64,000 nucleotides of DNA from Isoetes taiwanensis (Eukaryota; Streptophyta; Lycopodiopsida; Isoetales; Isoetaceae). Below the pieces are notes generated by a model, which was not told the origin of the DNA, searched no databases, and was given only the letters and a program-made list of their open reading frames with translations. The stretch covers positions 126,001 through 190,000 of the forward strand of contig JAJEKV010000137.1 in assembly GCA_021234155.1 (NCBI GenBank), given 5' to 3'. Shown here piece by piece: positions 1 through 11,509 of this stretch. A program made the position numbers and the translations under genes. The first letter of the stretch is position 1. The number at the start of each line of letters is the position of its first letter.

Positions 1-1140
1 TGCAAGGGGTTCTAAAGAATGTGAAGACATTGGGTAGTCGCGGTAATCTGAATCGCTGAAGTCGAGAATCCTCAACCAACAATACCCGTCCAGTGTACAC
101 CTCCCTCTTCTACCGCCTGAGAGTCGAGAAGAAGGCCTGTACTTCCTGGACTGTTGGCAAGCTGAAGTATTCTCAACTCGCCACTCCCTTCTGCATGTCT
201 CCTGCAGTGGATTTGCTGTGAGTTAGAAATGGAGATTCTGTGAAGCAATTCCTATTCTTAGTTCTTGCTGGGAGAAAGACATTCCTAGTTATGTTCTGTT
301 AATGCTCTGCAATATCTTACTTCCTAACACCAGTCTCTGATGATTTCTATCTCGGTTGCTTGCTACTACTCTAACCACTATTCTCACTTGTGCCTGTACA
401 ATGTATTCAATTCAACCACAAGCAAGAAAAAGATAACAAAAACAGAAAACAATACAAAGGGAAAACAGATAACAGAGAGATTAGTGAGATTAATGAGAAA
501 ACAGAGAACAGTGGAGAACAGTACAGAGAAATGAGATTAAAAAGGGTATGATATTACAAAAACATACCTGGAAGATTTGCTGGATGAGGAGGAGGCTTCC
601 GTGTTCGCTTCCATGTGGGTATAGTCGTTCGCAAAGCGTGAATAAGGATTTGCTCTGGGCCGTAAATTGTATCGGGGATTAATAAGAGCCTCTAACAAAT
701 GTAATATAAGTAAAAATGCACTAAAGGACTTACGAGAAAACTAAAAGCAAAGACTAAAAGGGCCTCACTTTCTTCTCGAAGCAGAACGCCCGCTCAACAA
801 TGAATCTGCGAGAACTTCGGGCTACTGAAGCCCCGATCCGCCGACCAAGCCGCTTTCCATAAGATGGCCTTGGAATCGCTTTGCTTCGATCGATCGCCGA
901 TCTAAAAGCAGCGCTTAAGGAAAACACGAGCTCGAAGAGTGATCAGAGAAAACAGGGGAGGAAGAATGGTCGGGGGAGAGGAAGAGGGTGCGAGCACTTC
1001 GCCGCACCCACCTCCCTCGTAAAAGTGCAATAATAAACTTCCATGTGTGGGCCATGCCCTCCATGACGGGGCGAGCAGTGGATTCTTGACATGGCCACGT
1101 TTAGACCTCGAAGAGGCCACGTGGCCATGACAAGATATGA
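1..1140. other. Intergenic, no gene recognised
   Basis: No ORF in this stretch resembles a known protein. Both strands carry only short open frames, and the longest overlap each other on the minus strand near 900-1130. The right part (about 760-1130) is more GC-rich than the AT-rich DNA beyond it and contains a G-box palindrome, so it could be the promoter or 5' end of a gene lying outside or poorly preserved. I see no transcript structure to support that. Confidence 0.4.
1115..1126. promoter_or_regulatory. G-box palindrome
   Basis: The 12-base perfect palindrome GGCCACGTGGCC has a CACGTG core, the plant bZIP/bHLH binding motif. A related half copy (ATGGCCACGT) lies about 20 bases upstream. 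No gene start is assigned next to it, so regulatory use is inference. Confidence 0.3.
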
Positions 1141-1345
1141 AAGGTTAGGTTATATGTTTATATATGTTATCTTATGTATTTAATAAGGTTTCAATGGTTG
1201 AATAGTTTCAATGGTTATGTATGGTTACAATGTTTACATATGGTTTAGAATGAGTATGGTTGTATGCTTTAATATGGTTATATGATTTTAATATGGTTAT
1301 ATTTAATATGTTTGTATGGTTTTATATGGTTCATATGGTCCGAGG
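1141..1345. repeat. AT-rich degenerate ATGGTT/TATATG repeat
   Basis: Roughly 200 bases are built from irregular short words such as ATGGTTATATG, TTTCAATGGTT and ATGGTTTATATGG. This is low-complexity, degenerate simple sequence. No ORF crosses it convincingly. Confidence 0.6.
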
Positions 1346-1941
1346 TAAGATGAGTAAAATGGAGCCAGGGAAGTCCAGCAAGGCCATTGCCCTAGGCTCC
1401 AATGGAGGAAGATGGGTTGCCTTTTGTTGCACCCTGGGCATAATAACTGCAGTTGATCCATTTGATAGTGTGAATGATGAGAGGCTGGGAGATGAACATC
1501 TTGGAGTTGGCATTGTGAAGCTTCTTATCGAAGTTGATACAATCATGTCCCAGGGAAGCTCTAGTGATTGCATTGTGTGCTCGTGGCTGCTTTGAGTCCC
1601 AAGCTCGGTTGAGATGGCCAATTAGATATATTACACACAAGAATGGTGATACTCTAGAATGCCCTCATGAACTACACACCCCCAAGGCCCACCCAAGGCC
1701 ATGTGGAAGATTTGGTGGTCGATGAGCATCCTTTGATCACAAGGAAGAGACGCTATGTCTTTCATAAAAAGGCAGCCAAAGGGTGCCCAAGAGGCCTAGA
1801 AGTGACAAATATTTAGAAAGGATGGAAAGTATGGCACCAACCAAAGAAAACCCGAGGCAATTAGGGGACAAGAGTGTTGCAACCTAGATTGCACAAAGTC
1901 AAGACAAATGTGGATGACCTCGTGCGGATAAGGTCCCAATA

Positions 1942-4234
1942 CATTGGACAACTTCAAAAGATAGGATTAATTTCATTTACTCCTTGTGTAGGAATTCCAG
2001 CTATGATGAAAACACAGGACGGCTACTATATCAATTGAGGGGCATGAAGGTATGTATGAGAGCATTGAGATGGATTCTTGGGGTGAGCAAGTCTTCATTT
2101 TACGATATCGGGCAGGTTAGAAAAGAGCACAGATTTGTTCCAACATGGTAATGCACTCACTTTGAAACCTAGAGCAAATACTCTAAAGGCCATTGCGGTC
2201 TTGAGAGCTTTGTGAGATACATGTCTCAATCTATGCCCCACAAGTCGAAGGTGAGCGAAAGCACGGTGTGCGAGTGGTGCAAAGAGTGTTGCCACAACAC
2301 TATATCCAAAAGGAGTGCCTTAAGGAGGTCAACTCCATCCTAGAAACTACTGGAGGTAGGCCTCTTTCTCAATCACATTTCAGCAAAGTTATGGAGCACT
2401 CACTTCTCGGGGCGTGAGTGTCCTACAACACATGCCATTCTCAAAGTGCAACACTTGCATTCAACTCAAGGATACACTTGCATCAACCGCAATAGAGAAA
2501 GAAAGAATGGCAATTAGGGAGCAATTTGCGTATCACCAAAGGGAGCAAATATCATGTAGACAGTTGTATTGGCGGTGGAGAACATTTTACGAGATGCAGC
2601 CGGACAAATTTTGTGTATAATTCATGATAAGATGGACCAACACAAGACTTTCTTGCCAAAGCTAGATCCTTTACCCAAGCGTTGTCAAAACGCTTTTGAT
2701 GAAAGTAAGTCCGGCCGGTGTATTAACACATGGTCATGGAACTGGAACATATGGTCATTTTGTGCTTGATCTATGGAGAGATGATCCAAACTTCCATGTG
2801 AGCTCTATTTTCAAGTGCCCGAGAACACTAGAGAAAAGGATCGATAGAAGGGAGGAGGTATTCCCCTTCAGCACCCATTTTGAGGCTTTGATGGATGATC
2901 AACCGCTTTGTTACCAAAGGCGATAAAAAAAGCTCACATCCAAGGTGTCTAGTGAATCAAGGAGGACTTGGGATGATTTCCCCTTACTTGAGAAATCACC
3001 GAGGAGCTATGTGTTCGGTTGGACAACCTGTTGGAAAGAAAACAAGAATAGATGGATGTTTGGGGCAATGTCATACTTGACAGCAGTGGGAGTATTCAAA
3101 GTTGTGAAAGTGGGATTCATGATGGTTGGGCATACACATGATGATATAGATGGATTCTTTGGAACTTTCTCCACCAAGCTCAAGAGAGAAAACGTGACCA
3201 CTCTCCCCGAACTAATGGATGTGTTTGAGAGCTGCATTGACCCCAACCCAATGGCTTTCTTGATGGATGAGGTTGCAGATTGGAAATCATTTGTAGAAGG
3301 ATACTTGCTAGATGGTAAGGACCGGTTAACCCGGGACACACAAAGCCACTTTAGTTCAAGTTTTGGGTTAGGGATGGAATACCAATCATGCAATATAAGT
3401 GGAGACCAGGTGACAAGTTGTGGATGCCCCGTACAAGGTATCGAAGTTGTGGCAAAGGGGTGCTTTGCTTGGTGAAGTTCTCATTCCTAAAGGGCAGCCA
3501 AAACCACTACCTCCCTTCAAGACAAATCAAAGACTCTAGCCACCGGTGAAGGGCATCAAGGATTACATAACGACCGGGATGATGTTCAAAATGGAAAGCA
3601 CACCTCCACTCTTAAGAAAAATCAAATGGACTCCCTAATCAAAATCGGGAGAAAGTTGTGACATGCTTGGAACCGAACAGCCATGTGGGAGGGAGCTAAG
3701 AGACAGTGTTCTTGCGAGTCAAGATGGGAGGGTTCTCAAGGTGCAAGCACGTCTAAGAATGCTCACTTGGGTCCCAAAAAGGGTTCCAAGTGGTTTGTGG
3801 GGAAGTAAGGCCTCAAAGCCGAAGTGGTTTGATCTTCCCGAGTGGGATCCCTTTGAGGACATCAAGGAAGGATACTTTGTGCTAGTAAGGCCTGATGATG
3901 AGGACTGTCCAATATGGTTAGGGTGGCACTCTCCTCGATGTAACCACCACTATGCCCGATGGAGAGGAGTTAGGCCCCGATTCCAAATTCAATATTGAGA
4001 GCCCATTGGGAGACACAAGAAGGGCAACTTGAAGGAGCAATACACCGGATCGGGCTGAGAAGAAGTGGAGGGCAAATCATCTTTGACCCTCAAAGGAGGG
4101 AATTGGTGGAGTGTGTGGTATGGTCATATCCAAGTTCTCACATTGCAAAGGACAACACACGCAAGATCCCAAGAAGGGAGATGGACAAGGCCATGAGCAA
4201 CCTCCATGCTATATCCCTGTATGAGGGTACATAA
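1942..4234 (+). pseudogene. Decayed DUF7869-type (transposon-like) gene
   Basis: Several plus-strand pieces in different frames line up in the order expected for one protein family. At 1942-2148 there is an open stretch with a VCMRA...ILGVSKSSFYDIG block. At 2414-2700, over two frames, comes a CNTCIQLK segment, then an HQREQ segment and a DKMDQHKTFLP motif. At 2705-2800 comes HGHGTGTYGHF. At 2945-3475 comes an ENKNRWMFG motif, then VGFMMVGHTHDDIDGFF. At 3663-4234 come a GYFVLVRPDD...PIWLGW block and a C-terminal tail. The D/ENKN and VGHTHxDID motifs are what I recall from DUF7869-type proteins, which are often multicopy and suspected of transposon origin. At least four frame changes and internal stops show it is dead. 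The family name is from memory; the motif order is seen directly. Confidence 0.55.
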
Positions 4235-5535
4235 TATTGAGAAGTTTGAAAACTTTCTCAACTAGTGGTTTGTAAAATTTATGAGGAAAACAAGTAACCC
4301 AATTCTATGTGTGTCATGTGTAATTCTATTCAAGCAATCAATTCAGAAATTTCTTTTATGGTGTGTGAGTCCCATTTTCAGTCCGAGTCCCAAAATTCAA
4401 GATTTGTCCCACTTTAATTAAATACGACTTCTACACTATCTGCCCTAAACCCAGCACTGACAAGACAATGCAACCTAGCCGCAAGATCTATCCATCCATG
4501 CATTTTAATCAACTTAAGAAATATCCAATTCATCAATAGCTAAGAAGCTTACTAGCCCTATTGCCCTCGCCCTTATAGCTGCACCATAAATAGCCTGCAA
4601 ACGATTTTTTCCAACTACCAGCACTAGATTACTGCCCTTAATTTACAAACGAACTTACCTCTAGCAAGCAATACGTACACCCATAACAAGGTCTCTAAGC
4701 AACGACCTAACAGTACCCTTAATTAACCCTATCCTTAAGACTATAGATATTATCTGCAACCACCTGATGCCAACAGGACCCAACCAGCCACTACAACTTA
4801 ACATCTTCCTAAGGTGAGATGGGTCAGACGATGGGCATTGATAATCTTCCTTTTCAATTTCTAAAAGTCTGCATTTGTGCAGCAGTAAATCATATTCGTT
4901 GTCTTTCTCCAGCAGCAAGTCATACCATATGGTTTATACTAGATAGATTTGGAGCATATACATTACATATTTTATTACAGGAATCTATATGAGATATATA
5001 AGTTTACATTATTCTGAAGATACTCGGTAACTCTTGGCAATTTTAACTTTTGTACATTGCAGCAGATTAAGATTCATTTACCGCGCACTTAGTAACGCAT
5101 TCGAGCACCCGTAATCATCCTTTAGACAACATTAGCACAAATGACTTTCTGAAGTAGACAACATCTAGCATGTCCATACCAGCAGACGTGTTGCAGCACA
5201 TTGAAACGTAACAATCCAAGCCAAAGCAATCCAGCTCCAGCAAGAGTAATAAGAAAATTATTTGGGGGAAATCTTCAGCAGTTCAGTCTTCAATCTGGGT
5301 CCAACCTGCACACCCAACAAAGATTCTGCTAAAATTTCAATAGAACTACAATATAATTTATTAGTTTTTATGTGTAAATTTACATATCCTCCAAACAAGT
5401 AATCTTCCAGAGTTTCAATAACAACATGCATCAATAAGAGAAGCAAGGACGAAGAGATAGCTTGCTGCATCTGCAACTTTACATTGAAACAAATGGAGGA
5501 CAAAGAAGATAACACAGAAAATGATCATTCAAAAC
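4235..5535. other. Intergenic, weak exon-like minus-strand ORFs only
   Basis: There is no recognisable gene. A minus-strand open stretch (about 4860-4918) reads like an acidic/basic helical segment but ends quickly. A minus-strand segment at about 5600-5690 ends at an AAG/GTAAGG splice-donor-like site near 5605, so a small untranslated or coding first exon is possible. Neither can be joined to a coherent protein. Confidence 0.35.
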
Positions 5536-5537
5536 CA

Positions 5538-5569
5538 TTTTCTGAACCATTTAAAAATGGTTCAGAAAA
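5538..5569. repeat. Perfect short hairpin (15-bp stem)
   Basis: TTTTCTGAACCATTT (5538-5552) is followed after two A bases by its exact reverse complement (5555-5569). It could be a terminator-like or cruciform structure or the scar of a small palindromic insertion. No function is shown. Confidence 0.6.
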
Positions 5570-5794
5570 AAACCTTTGCTATGCAAAGAATCGATTCCTT
5601 ACCTTAAAGGAGTCTTTTGCGCACCGTAAGATCATCAGCAAGCTTGAAAAGCTCCAAGCCAGGACCACCTGGCATAGCCTAGGCTGAAGAAAACGCGATT
5701 TTGCGCCTTCGAGCTTCTGTAACGGAGGTTAAGGGATGCCCCACGGCAGGGGATAATTTTGAACGGTATTTTTTAGGGTCGGTTAGTTGCTGTT

Positions 5795-6445
5795 AACGTT
5801 TAACCTAACAATATAGAAGTTGGGTCCGTTTTTTATCCTGGCGTGCATTTTCGTGGCGCCACGTGGCGCAGCCCAATATTGCGGAATGGAAGTTGGCTGA
5901 ACACATTCCGCTGACCGCCTAGCAGCGGTTAGGGTTCTTCTTTTGTTTTAGGGTTCTTTATATTTTTTAGGGCCGCCGCCATATATCGCTTGCTGCGTGT
6001 CGATGCACGCATATCGCCGTTCGCGGTCGAAGATGAAGCGGATGAAGCTTCTTCTTCACCTGCATCCCCGGCCAGTAATAGAGAAGCGTGAAGCTTGTTC
6101 TTGACTCGGATCTTCACATAGATGAAGCTTGTTCTTCATACAGATCTTCTGATTTCTTTAATCTGTTTGCTCTGCTCGCCATAGCAGAGGATTTTTGAAA
6201 CCCTGGTTTGATCTGCTTTGCACGATCTTGAAGCCCTGAGCTGTTTTGATGGATCTTGAAACCCTGTTTTGCCGGATCTTGAAAACCTGCACTGCTTTGC
6301 CAGAGCTATGCTCTATTTTGCTCTGTTTCGCAAGATCTGAAAGCCATGCTCTGCTTCGTTTGATTTTTGAAGCTCTGCTCTGTTTTTTTAGCCGGATCTG
6401 CTGAGGGAAAAAAACGTCCCCAACTTCTATATTGTAGGGGAATGG
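5795..6445. repeat. Segment flanked by ~35-bp inverted repeats
   Basis: ACAATATAGAAGTTGGG (5809-5825) recurs as its reverse complement at 6419-6435. The similarity extends outward through an A-rich/CCGT stretch for roughly 35 bases with a few mismatches. TAACGGAG-TTAA words are also shared between about 5718 and about 6698. The layout suggests a small decayed transposon of about 0.65-1 kb with no coding capacity. Confidence 0.4.
5856..5869. promoter_or_regulatory. 14-bp G-box palindrome
   Basis: GCGCCACGTGGCGC is a perfect palindrome with a CACGTG core. Telo-box-like TTAGGGTT words follow at about 5928-5955, a combination common in plant promoters. No adjacent start codon could be tied to it. 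Confidence 0.3.
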
Positions 6446-6544
6446 AGGTTGGGGCCTCCATTCGGGTTTCAGGTGACCCGCTCCCGGTGCTTGGGTCGCG
6501 GGACCACTGAAACTCTAATGGAGGCCCCAACCTCCATTCCCCTA
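6435..6544. mobile_element. Fold-back MITE-like hairpin
   Basis: The 28-base left arm 6435-6462 (TAGGGGAATGGAGGTTGGGG...) is exactly complementary to the right arm 6517-6544. Pairing continues inward with mismatches (GTTTCAG.TG..CCCGC against its complement), so nearly the entire 110 bases fold into one hairpin. There is no ORF. It could be a fold-back MITE or a young miRNA-like precursor. Confidence 0.55.
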
Positions 6545-6732
6545 TACATAAAACATACAGGAACCAATATGAACTTTTGTTAATGGGCACCGTTAGCCTA
6601 ACTGGGCCGTTATTCTTTAACGGTTTCCTAACTGAACAGTATGCCTTAACGGCATCTATGTGAAACCCAACTAACTAATTTTCTCTAACGTAACGGAGTT
6701 TAACCCCCAGTGTGAAGTGGCCCTGAGTCTGA

Positions 6733-7029
6733 GAACACAAATGTGCAAAGGGTTATAGAGACTGCTATGTCGCCTACGCATATGGACCCTTTTTTAATCC
6801 CCAAGAAATGGCTAAGCACACTTTGTGTATGATCCATGATCTCCAAACTGCTCCGACAAATTCGTTTGATATTTTGGAGGAGTGTTTATGCGCGATGGAC
6901 GATCCTGCAATGCATGTCTCTCAGAAGGAAAGAAGGATCTTTCGGTCTGAAATGAACCATGTGCATGGCCGCCCTCTCTTAAAGCTTAGGGATTTCGAGT
7001 CTCTTGCTCTCACTCACGAGAGCGCATAA
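6733..7029 (+). CDS. Possible terminal exon, unknown protein
   Basis: This is an open frame after a stop at 6730-6732. A first ATG at 6808 gives a 73-residue frame ending at TAA 7027-7029. The residue content (an acidic ILEECLCAMDD segment followed by a KERRIFRSEMNHV segment) looks protein-like, and the sequence after the stop is T/G-rich like a plant 3' UTR. I recognise no family and see no clear acceptor site. It may be the last exon of a gene, a gene fragment, or chance. Confidence 0.3.
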   Translation, partial: EHKCAKGYRDCYVAYAYGPFFNPQEMAKHTLCMIHDLQTAPTNSFDILEECLCAMDDPAMHVSQKERRIFRSEMNHVHGRPLLKLRDFESLALTHESA

Positions 7030-7617
7030 TGCATGCTTAGTTCCTTCACTTTTGCTATGTGCCAATGTTGGACTGCTTCATTTTGATGTATCTCTGTATA
7101 TATATATGAGGGTGTGATGGTGTGCAGTAGCTAGCTTCTGTATGAAGCTATCTTCTGTTGTAAAAGTGTTCAGTCGTGTTATCAATGTGTCCATCTTTTT
7201 TTTATTCTAGGACTTCATTTCCAATGGTTGTTTATTTAAATTTTTTTTGTAAGTTTCTGCATTTTTTTAATGATTTGGAAATTTTTTCTAATAGGTTTAA
7301 AAGGTTTCCGCAATGCTGATATAAATGTTGCCAATCAAAGTAGCTTCTCCTATACTGCCAATCAAATGAAATGTAGCAATTTTAACTTATCTTAACAGCA
7401 AAATACGCATAACAGCAAAGAACAAATGGCATACAACAGTCTGAAAGCCTAACATGGGTGGTCGTTTGAACTACCACAGATTATAACACTTTTCAAGGAC
7501 AGGATCAAAGAACAGCACAAATGAAAAGCCCCCAAAGTGCAAATGCATATCATCAACAAAAGATATTGATAGAAGTACATATAGAATTGTTAATTCATAC
7601 GCTAAAATTTTGAAATT
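7030..7617. other. AT-rich intergenic
   Basis: It begins as a possible 3' UTR (TG-rich, with TATATATATA near 7096) and then becomes A/T-rich DNA. I see no gene or repeat of note. Confidence 0.4.
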
Positions 7618-8753
7618 TTACCTCGTTCCTGGTGCGCTATCAAGGAGGATCACTTTTGTTTCATAAGCAGCGTAAGCCGTATTCTGCATCTTTAGCTCTC
7701 TCGAATTGAAATCTACAGGTCCCTTCTCTCCAAATCCTGTAGAGAAAGTAGATGCACATGCTTAAATCATATCTTACATCCATCCTTAAATGATGTGTTG
7801 TATCCTTCCTTAAACTAAGCTGTCATTCACAATTTTGCTTATGGCACTAAGCACGTCAAATGACGAACATAACAGCTCCAAAAACTTGGTCTGTTAATTG
7901 ACGTTAGATATATTCTTTTGCCTCCCATAAAACGTTTGCAGGTCCTCTGCAGAAAATACCCATCTAAGTAAGGTTTGAAGCTATAAATATAGTGCCGAAT
8001 CAGATATGTTTACAGGCTAATAGGTGGCATTCTGGTAGACATGTATGGCAAATGACAGGAAGTTTGAGGAGGTGAATAACATATTTACATACCTATTGAT
8101 CGAGATATTCTTCTTCGCAGCCTAGGCGCTTAACATCTTGGAGGACAAAAATACCTCATACAGATGCAAGATCTAGGTAAAATATAATCTCATACTCATA
8201 GAGCCCAGGACTGTAGCTTTTGCCCAACATAGGAAGTGGTTTTTTGGCTTTCAAGTGCCAACTAAAGATGGAAGAAGGTAGCTATTTAAAATGTGGCTTC
8301 TATTGGTTATTGTTGGCAAAGTGTGGGTACATATAGCAGCTGAAAATCTTGCTCTCGTCTTTTTTCAGTGCGGCTGAGAGTGCCAGGACCACACTCTCCA
8401 TTTGCAAATAGGATGGCAATGAATAAACCAAGATTTGCTTCCAATGTACTACAACTAATACAAATTAAGCACATGAATGAACATCAAGTGAAACCCATTC
8501 TAGTGCTCGTTGTAGAGCATGCTTGAAGCAATTGAAACATGAAGATTAAAAGCAATGAAGTGAAAGCAATGATTGTTACCTATGCATAACATTTTAAAAA
8601 GAGTAACAGATCATCGTCAGTGTATTTCCATGCCTGCTACTAAACGAATAGGACTTCTGAATCAGTAGATACAAGTGCAAAAACATGAGTTTATCATATC
8701 AACAAGCCCTAGTCTATATATTAAGATCATGTGAACGTACCTGTATTAGCCAT
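7618..8753 (-). CDS. Two-exon small ORF, unknown (43 aa)
   Basis: A 13-base first exon (8741-8753, ATG plus three codons and one base) ends at AG/GTACG. A second exon begins at 7736 after TCTCTACAG and reads on in phase to TAA at 7618-7620, giving a 43-residue protein that starts MANTGFGEKGPVDF. The alternative is that the second exon ends at a GTAAAA donor at 7621 and continues elsewhere. The second exon could equally be spliced to the end of the PPR ORF upstream, because a GGAG/GTGTAT donor near its 3' end has the same phase. No family was recognised. Confidence 0.3.
7740..8735. other. Intron-like AT-rich stretch
   Basis: This is the interval between the two putative minus-strand exons. 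It is AT-rich with no long ORF and no clear repeat. Confidence 0.3.
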
Positions 8754-8905
8754 GTTTGATCCGTCCGCTCTCGGCTAGTATCTCTTCTTTCTTATGAGTT
8801 TATCTGAACCTTGGAGACATCAATGGACTTTCCGTTTCTTATGAGAACATAGCCAATTGCAACATTAGTCCAAGTAACACTACATTCTTGTTAGATGCAT
8901 TTCAC

Positions 8906-10879
8906 CTAGACGTCACCAATTTGCCAAAATACACCTCCGCCTCCCTCTGACATGTCATCATCCGCAAATATATTTGACATGAGCACGTATCCAGCATCAG
9001 AACGCGAGTCCAAATAAACAATCCGATCAAAACATCGGCTTCCTACCTTAGTGTTTCCATGCATTTTACAAGCATTAAGTAAGCTTCTCCATGTAATGGC
9101 ATCAGTTTGCACAGTCTTCAGAAGCAACTCTTCTGCTTCATTGACACACCCACCACGGGCAAGAAGGTCAGCTATACAGGCACAATGGGAAACACTTGGT
9201 ACAATCTTATGGATTTCTTCCATATGTTTAAAATACCAATGGCCTTCCTCCATTAGGCCTACATGACTGCATGCCATAAGCACCGCAAGAAAAGATATAT
9301 GATCCGGCTGCAAACTTTCCTGCTGCATCTTCTGAAAACATTCCAGTGCTGAAGGAGCCTCTCCATATTGAGCATATCCTGCTATCATTGTATTCCACAA
9401 GACCACATTTCGATATTGCAAGTTTTCAAACACCGCCATTGCCTCATTTAAGCTGCCACATTTTGCATACATATCAACCAGTGCACTGCCCATAAGAACA
9501 TTCAATATAAGCCCATTGTGCATAACATTAACACTGGATATTCTTCCCTGCTGCAATGCCCCTATAATGGAGCATGCTTTCAAGATATTCAAGACTGTTA
9601 TCTCATCTGGTTTTATGCCCTCTTGTTGCATCTTCTCAAGATAATCGACAGGCAAAAGCCCATCTGCTTGATGTGCGCATCCTAGAATCATTGCATTCCA
9701 TGTCACAACGTTTGGCCTTATGCCTTCCTGTTGCATCTTGTGAAAGCTGTCTACAGCCAACAAACTTTCTCCATGCTGAGCATAACCAGCAATAAGTGCA
9801 CTCCATGTCACGACATTCCTCTCCGGCAATTTGACAGAAACCATATTTGCCTCCTCCAGGCTACCACATTTTGCATACATGTCAACCAGGGTGCTCCCCA
9901 TGACGACATCTATATGATGTGAACCTTCTATAATACACTCATGGATTAGCCTACCTTGTTGTATTGCTTGTATGCTAGCACATATTTTTAAGACGCTTAA
10001 AAATGTAACCTTACTTGGCTTCATGCCATCCTCAAACATCTTTTCATACAACTCAAGTGCAATAGTTCCTTCTCCTTGTTCAGCAACTCCTGTAATAGTT
10101 GCATTCCATGATATAACATTCGGTTTTACACCATCTTCTTCCATCTTTAGGAAGCATTTTAGAGCCCAGAAACCACTCCCACATTGGGCAAAGCCTGCAA
10201 TCGCCGCATTCCATGAGACTACATTTGGCTTTATGCCTTGATCTTGCATCTGTTTGAGGTGATCTAGGGCTACAAGACTGCGCCCATGTTGTGCATAACC
10301 TGCAATTATTGCATTCCACAAAACAATATCTCGATTCGTGAGCATGGCAAATACTTCACTCGCCTCCTCAAGTCTCTGGCATTTGGCATACATGCCTACC
10401 AGGGCACTGCCTAATATAATATCTGATCGTAAACTGAACTTGAGGATTTCACTATGAATTAACTTTCCCTGGGAAACAGATATGGCAATTGTACATGCTT
10501 TGAGAAGAGCGAGATATACATACTTATCACATTTGAGCTCTGTTAGCTGCATCCTTTGATGGAATTCAAAGGCCATATGGCCTTGCCCAAGTCTCGCATT
10601 TGCTGACATAGTGGCAGCCCATGTATGTGCAGTTGGAACCACAACTTTGTCAAATGCATGATTCGCTTCCACCAAAATGCCACGGCGAGAGAACAGCCTG
10701 ATAAGATGGTCAGCCAAAGCTGAGACTGTATCAAGGCCATCATGTAAAATACGAGTCTGCAATTGCTTGATGCATTCGAAATTTTCAGATTCTTCACAAT
10801 CCTGCAGAAGCAAATATGCGTTATTTCTAGTAAGAGGACTCCCATGCTTCTGCAGTTTGAAGGGCATCCTCAGTTTCAA
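8906..10879 (-). CDS. PLS-class pentatricopeptide repeat protein, truncated E domain
   Basis: This is an intact, intronless 657-residue ORF. About a dozen PPR motifs run in series, recognisable by repeated cores of the type NVVTWNAMIAGYAQ, KPNVVSWNA and GSALVDMYAKCGSL. PLS-class PPR proteins usually act in mitochondria or plastids, binding organellar RNA in a sequence-specific way for editing, splicing or stabilisation. The last part (from about residue 593, TDAITWRSLLNACKMHGN...) is an E1/E2-type domain. It ends after SNIFADDD with a short low-complexity tail (SEGGGG) and a stop, so the rest of E2 and any E+ or DYW deaminase domain are missing. The N terminus is polar and basic with no clear cut site, so targeting cannot be judged. 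Downstream, a possible splice donor in the GGGG tail could extend the protein. Class assignment is firm; the RNA target is unknown. Confidence 0.9.
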   Translation of the reverse strand: MKLRMPFKLQKHGSPLTRNNAYLLLQDCEESENFECIKQLQTRILHDGLDTVSALADHLIRLFSRRGILVEANHAFDKVVVPTAHTWAATMSANARLGQGHMAFEFHQRMQLTELKCDKYVYLALLKACTIAISVSQGKLIHSEILKFSLRSDIILGSALVGMYAKCQRLEEASEVFAMLTNRDIVLWNAIIAGYAQHGRSLVALDHLKQMQDQGIKPNVVSWNAAIAGFAQCGSGFWALKCFLKMEEDGVKPNVISWNATITGVAEQGEGTIALELYEKMFEDGMKPSKVTFLSVLKICASIQAIQQGRLIHECIIEGSHHIDVVMGSTLVDMYAKCGSLEEANMVSVKLPERNVVTWSALIAGYAQHGESLLAVDSFHKMQQEGIRPNVVTWNAMILGCAHQADGLLPVDYLEKMQQEGIKPDEITVLNILKACSIIGALQQGRISSVNVMHNGLILNVLMGSALVDMYAKCGSLNEAMAVFENLQYRNVVLWNTMIAGYAQYGEAPSALECFQKMQQESLQPDHISFLAVLMACSHVGLMEEGHWYFKHMEEIHKIVPSVSHCACIADLLARGGCVNEAEELLLKTVQTDAITWRSLLNACKMHGNTKVGSRCFDRIVYLDSRSDAGYVLMSNIFADDDMSEGGGGVFWQIGDV

Positions 10880-11480
10880 AGTCCAGCCAGAATAATGTCA
10901 TAAAATGTGAAATTTGAATATGTCTGTCGTAGTCCTCAGACAGGACTTCCATACTTACATCAAATAATCTACTATCGGCATTTTCTCCACATAAATCAAT
11001 GACATAACATCATCAGTAGAAACAGGAATAGCTGCATCAATGGTGACGTGGTCGATTTTCCGGCTAGAACGAAGCATAGGTTCCATTTTTAATCTGAGCT
11101 CTTTCGACGATATGTGGGTCAAAAAGTTCGGAACTCTGTATATCTTGAGCGAGATGTGTTTGACGTGGGAAAAAAATTTGTGGTTAATGTGATGTGGCCA
11201 TCCGATATCAGGAATGTGGTTAATGTGGCTAAAAAAGTGGTTAATGGTTAATGTGGCCAAAAAAGTGGTTAATGTGGTTAAAAAATCAGGCTTCAAACTG
11301 CGGGGGGCAAAAATTTCAATCGATTAGTTTTTTCTGTTGTATGGGCAGTTTGATTCGATCTAAAAACCATGCCAATCGCTTTGTCTACTTCTTTTATGCT
11401 AGATTGGTGAAGAGGAAGAGATTTGAGGCAACGTGCAGCCGGATCGACCAAAAAATGCCAAAAACAGTTGATTTTTGGGC
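10880..11480. other. Flank of the PPR gene
   Basis: This lies upstream of the PPR start. No gene is seen. It carries a short degenerate tandem repeat (given separately) and twice the phrase GGCTTCAAAC.GC (near 11290 and 11480), which hints at a decayed duplication. Confidence 0.4.
11205..11290. repeat. Degenerate tandem GTGGTTAATGTGGC(T/C)AAAAAA
   Basis: Three to four imperfect copies of a unit of about 20 bases (GTGGTTAATGTGGCYAAAAAA) lie in a row, with one truncated copy inside. Confidence 0.6.
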
Positions 11481-11509
11481 TTCAAACCGCACTGTTCTTC
11501 GTGGCTGAT

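Noticed and set aside
9051-10319. Several ORFs within the PPR gene in other frames
   Set aside because: They are shadows of the intact 657-residue PPR frame.
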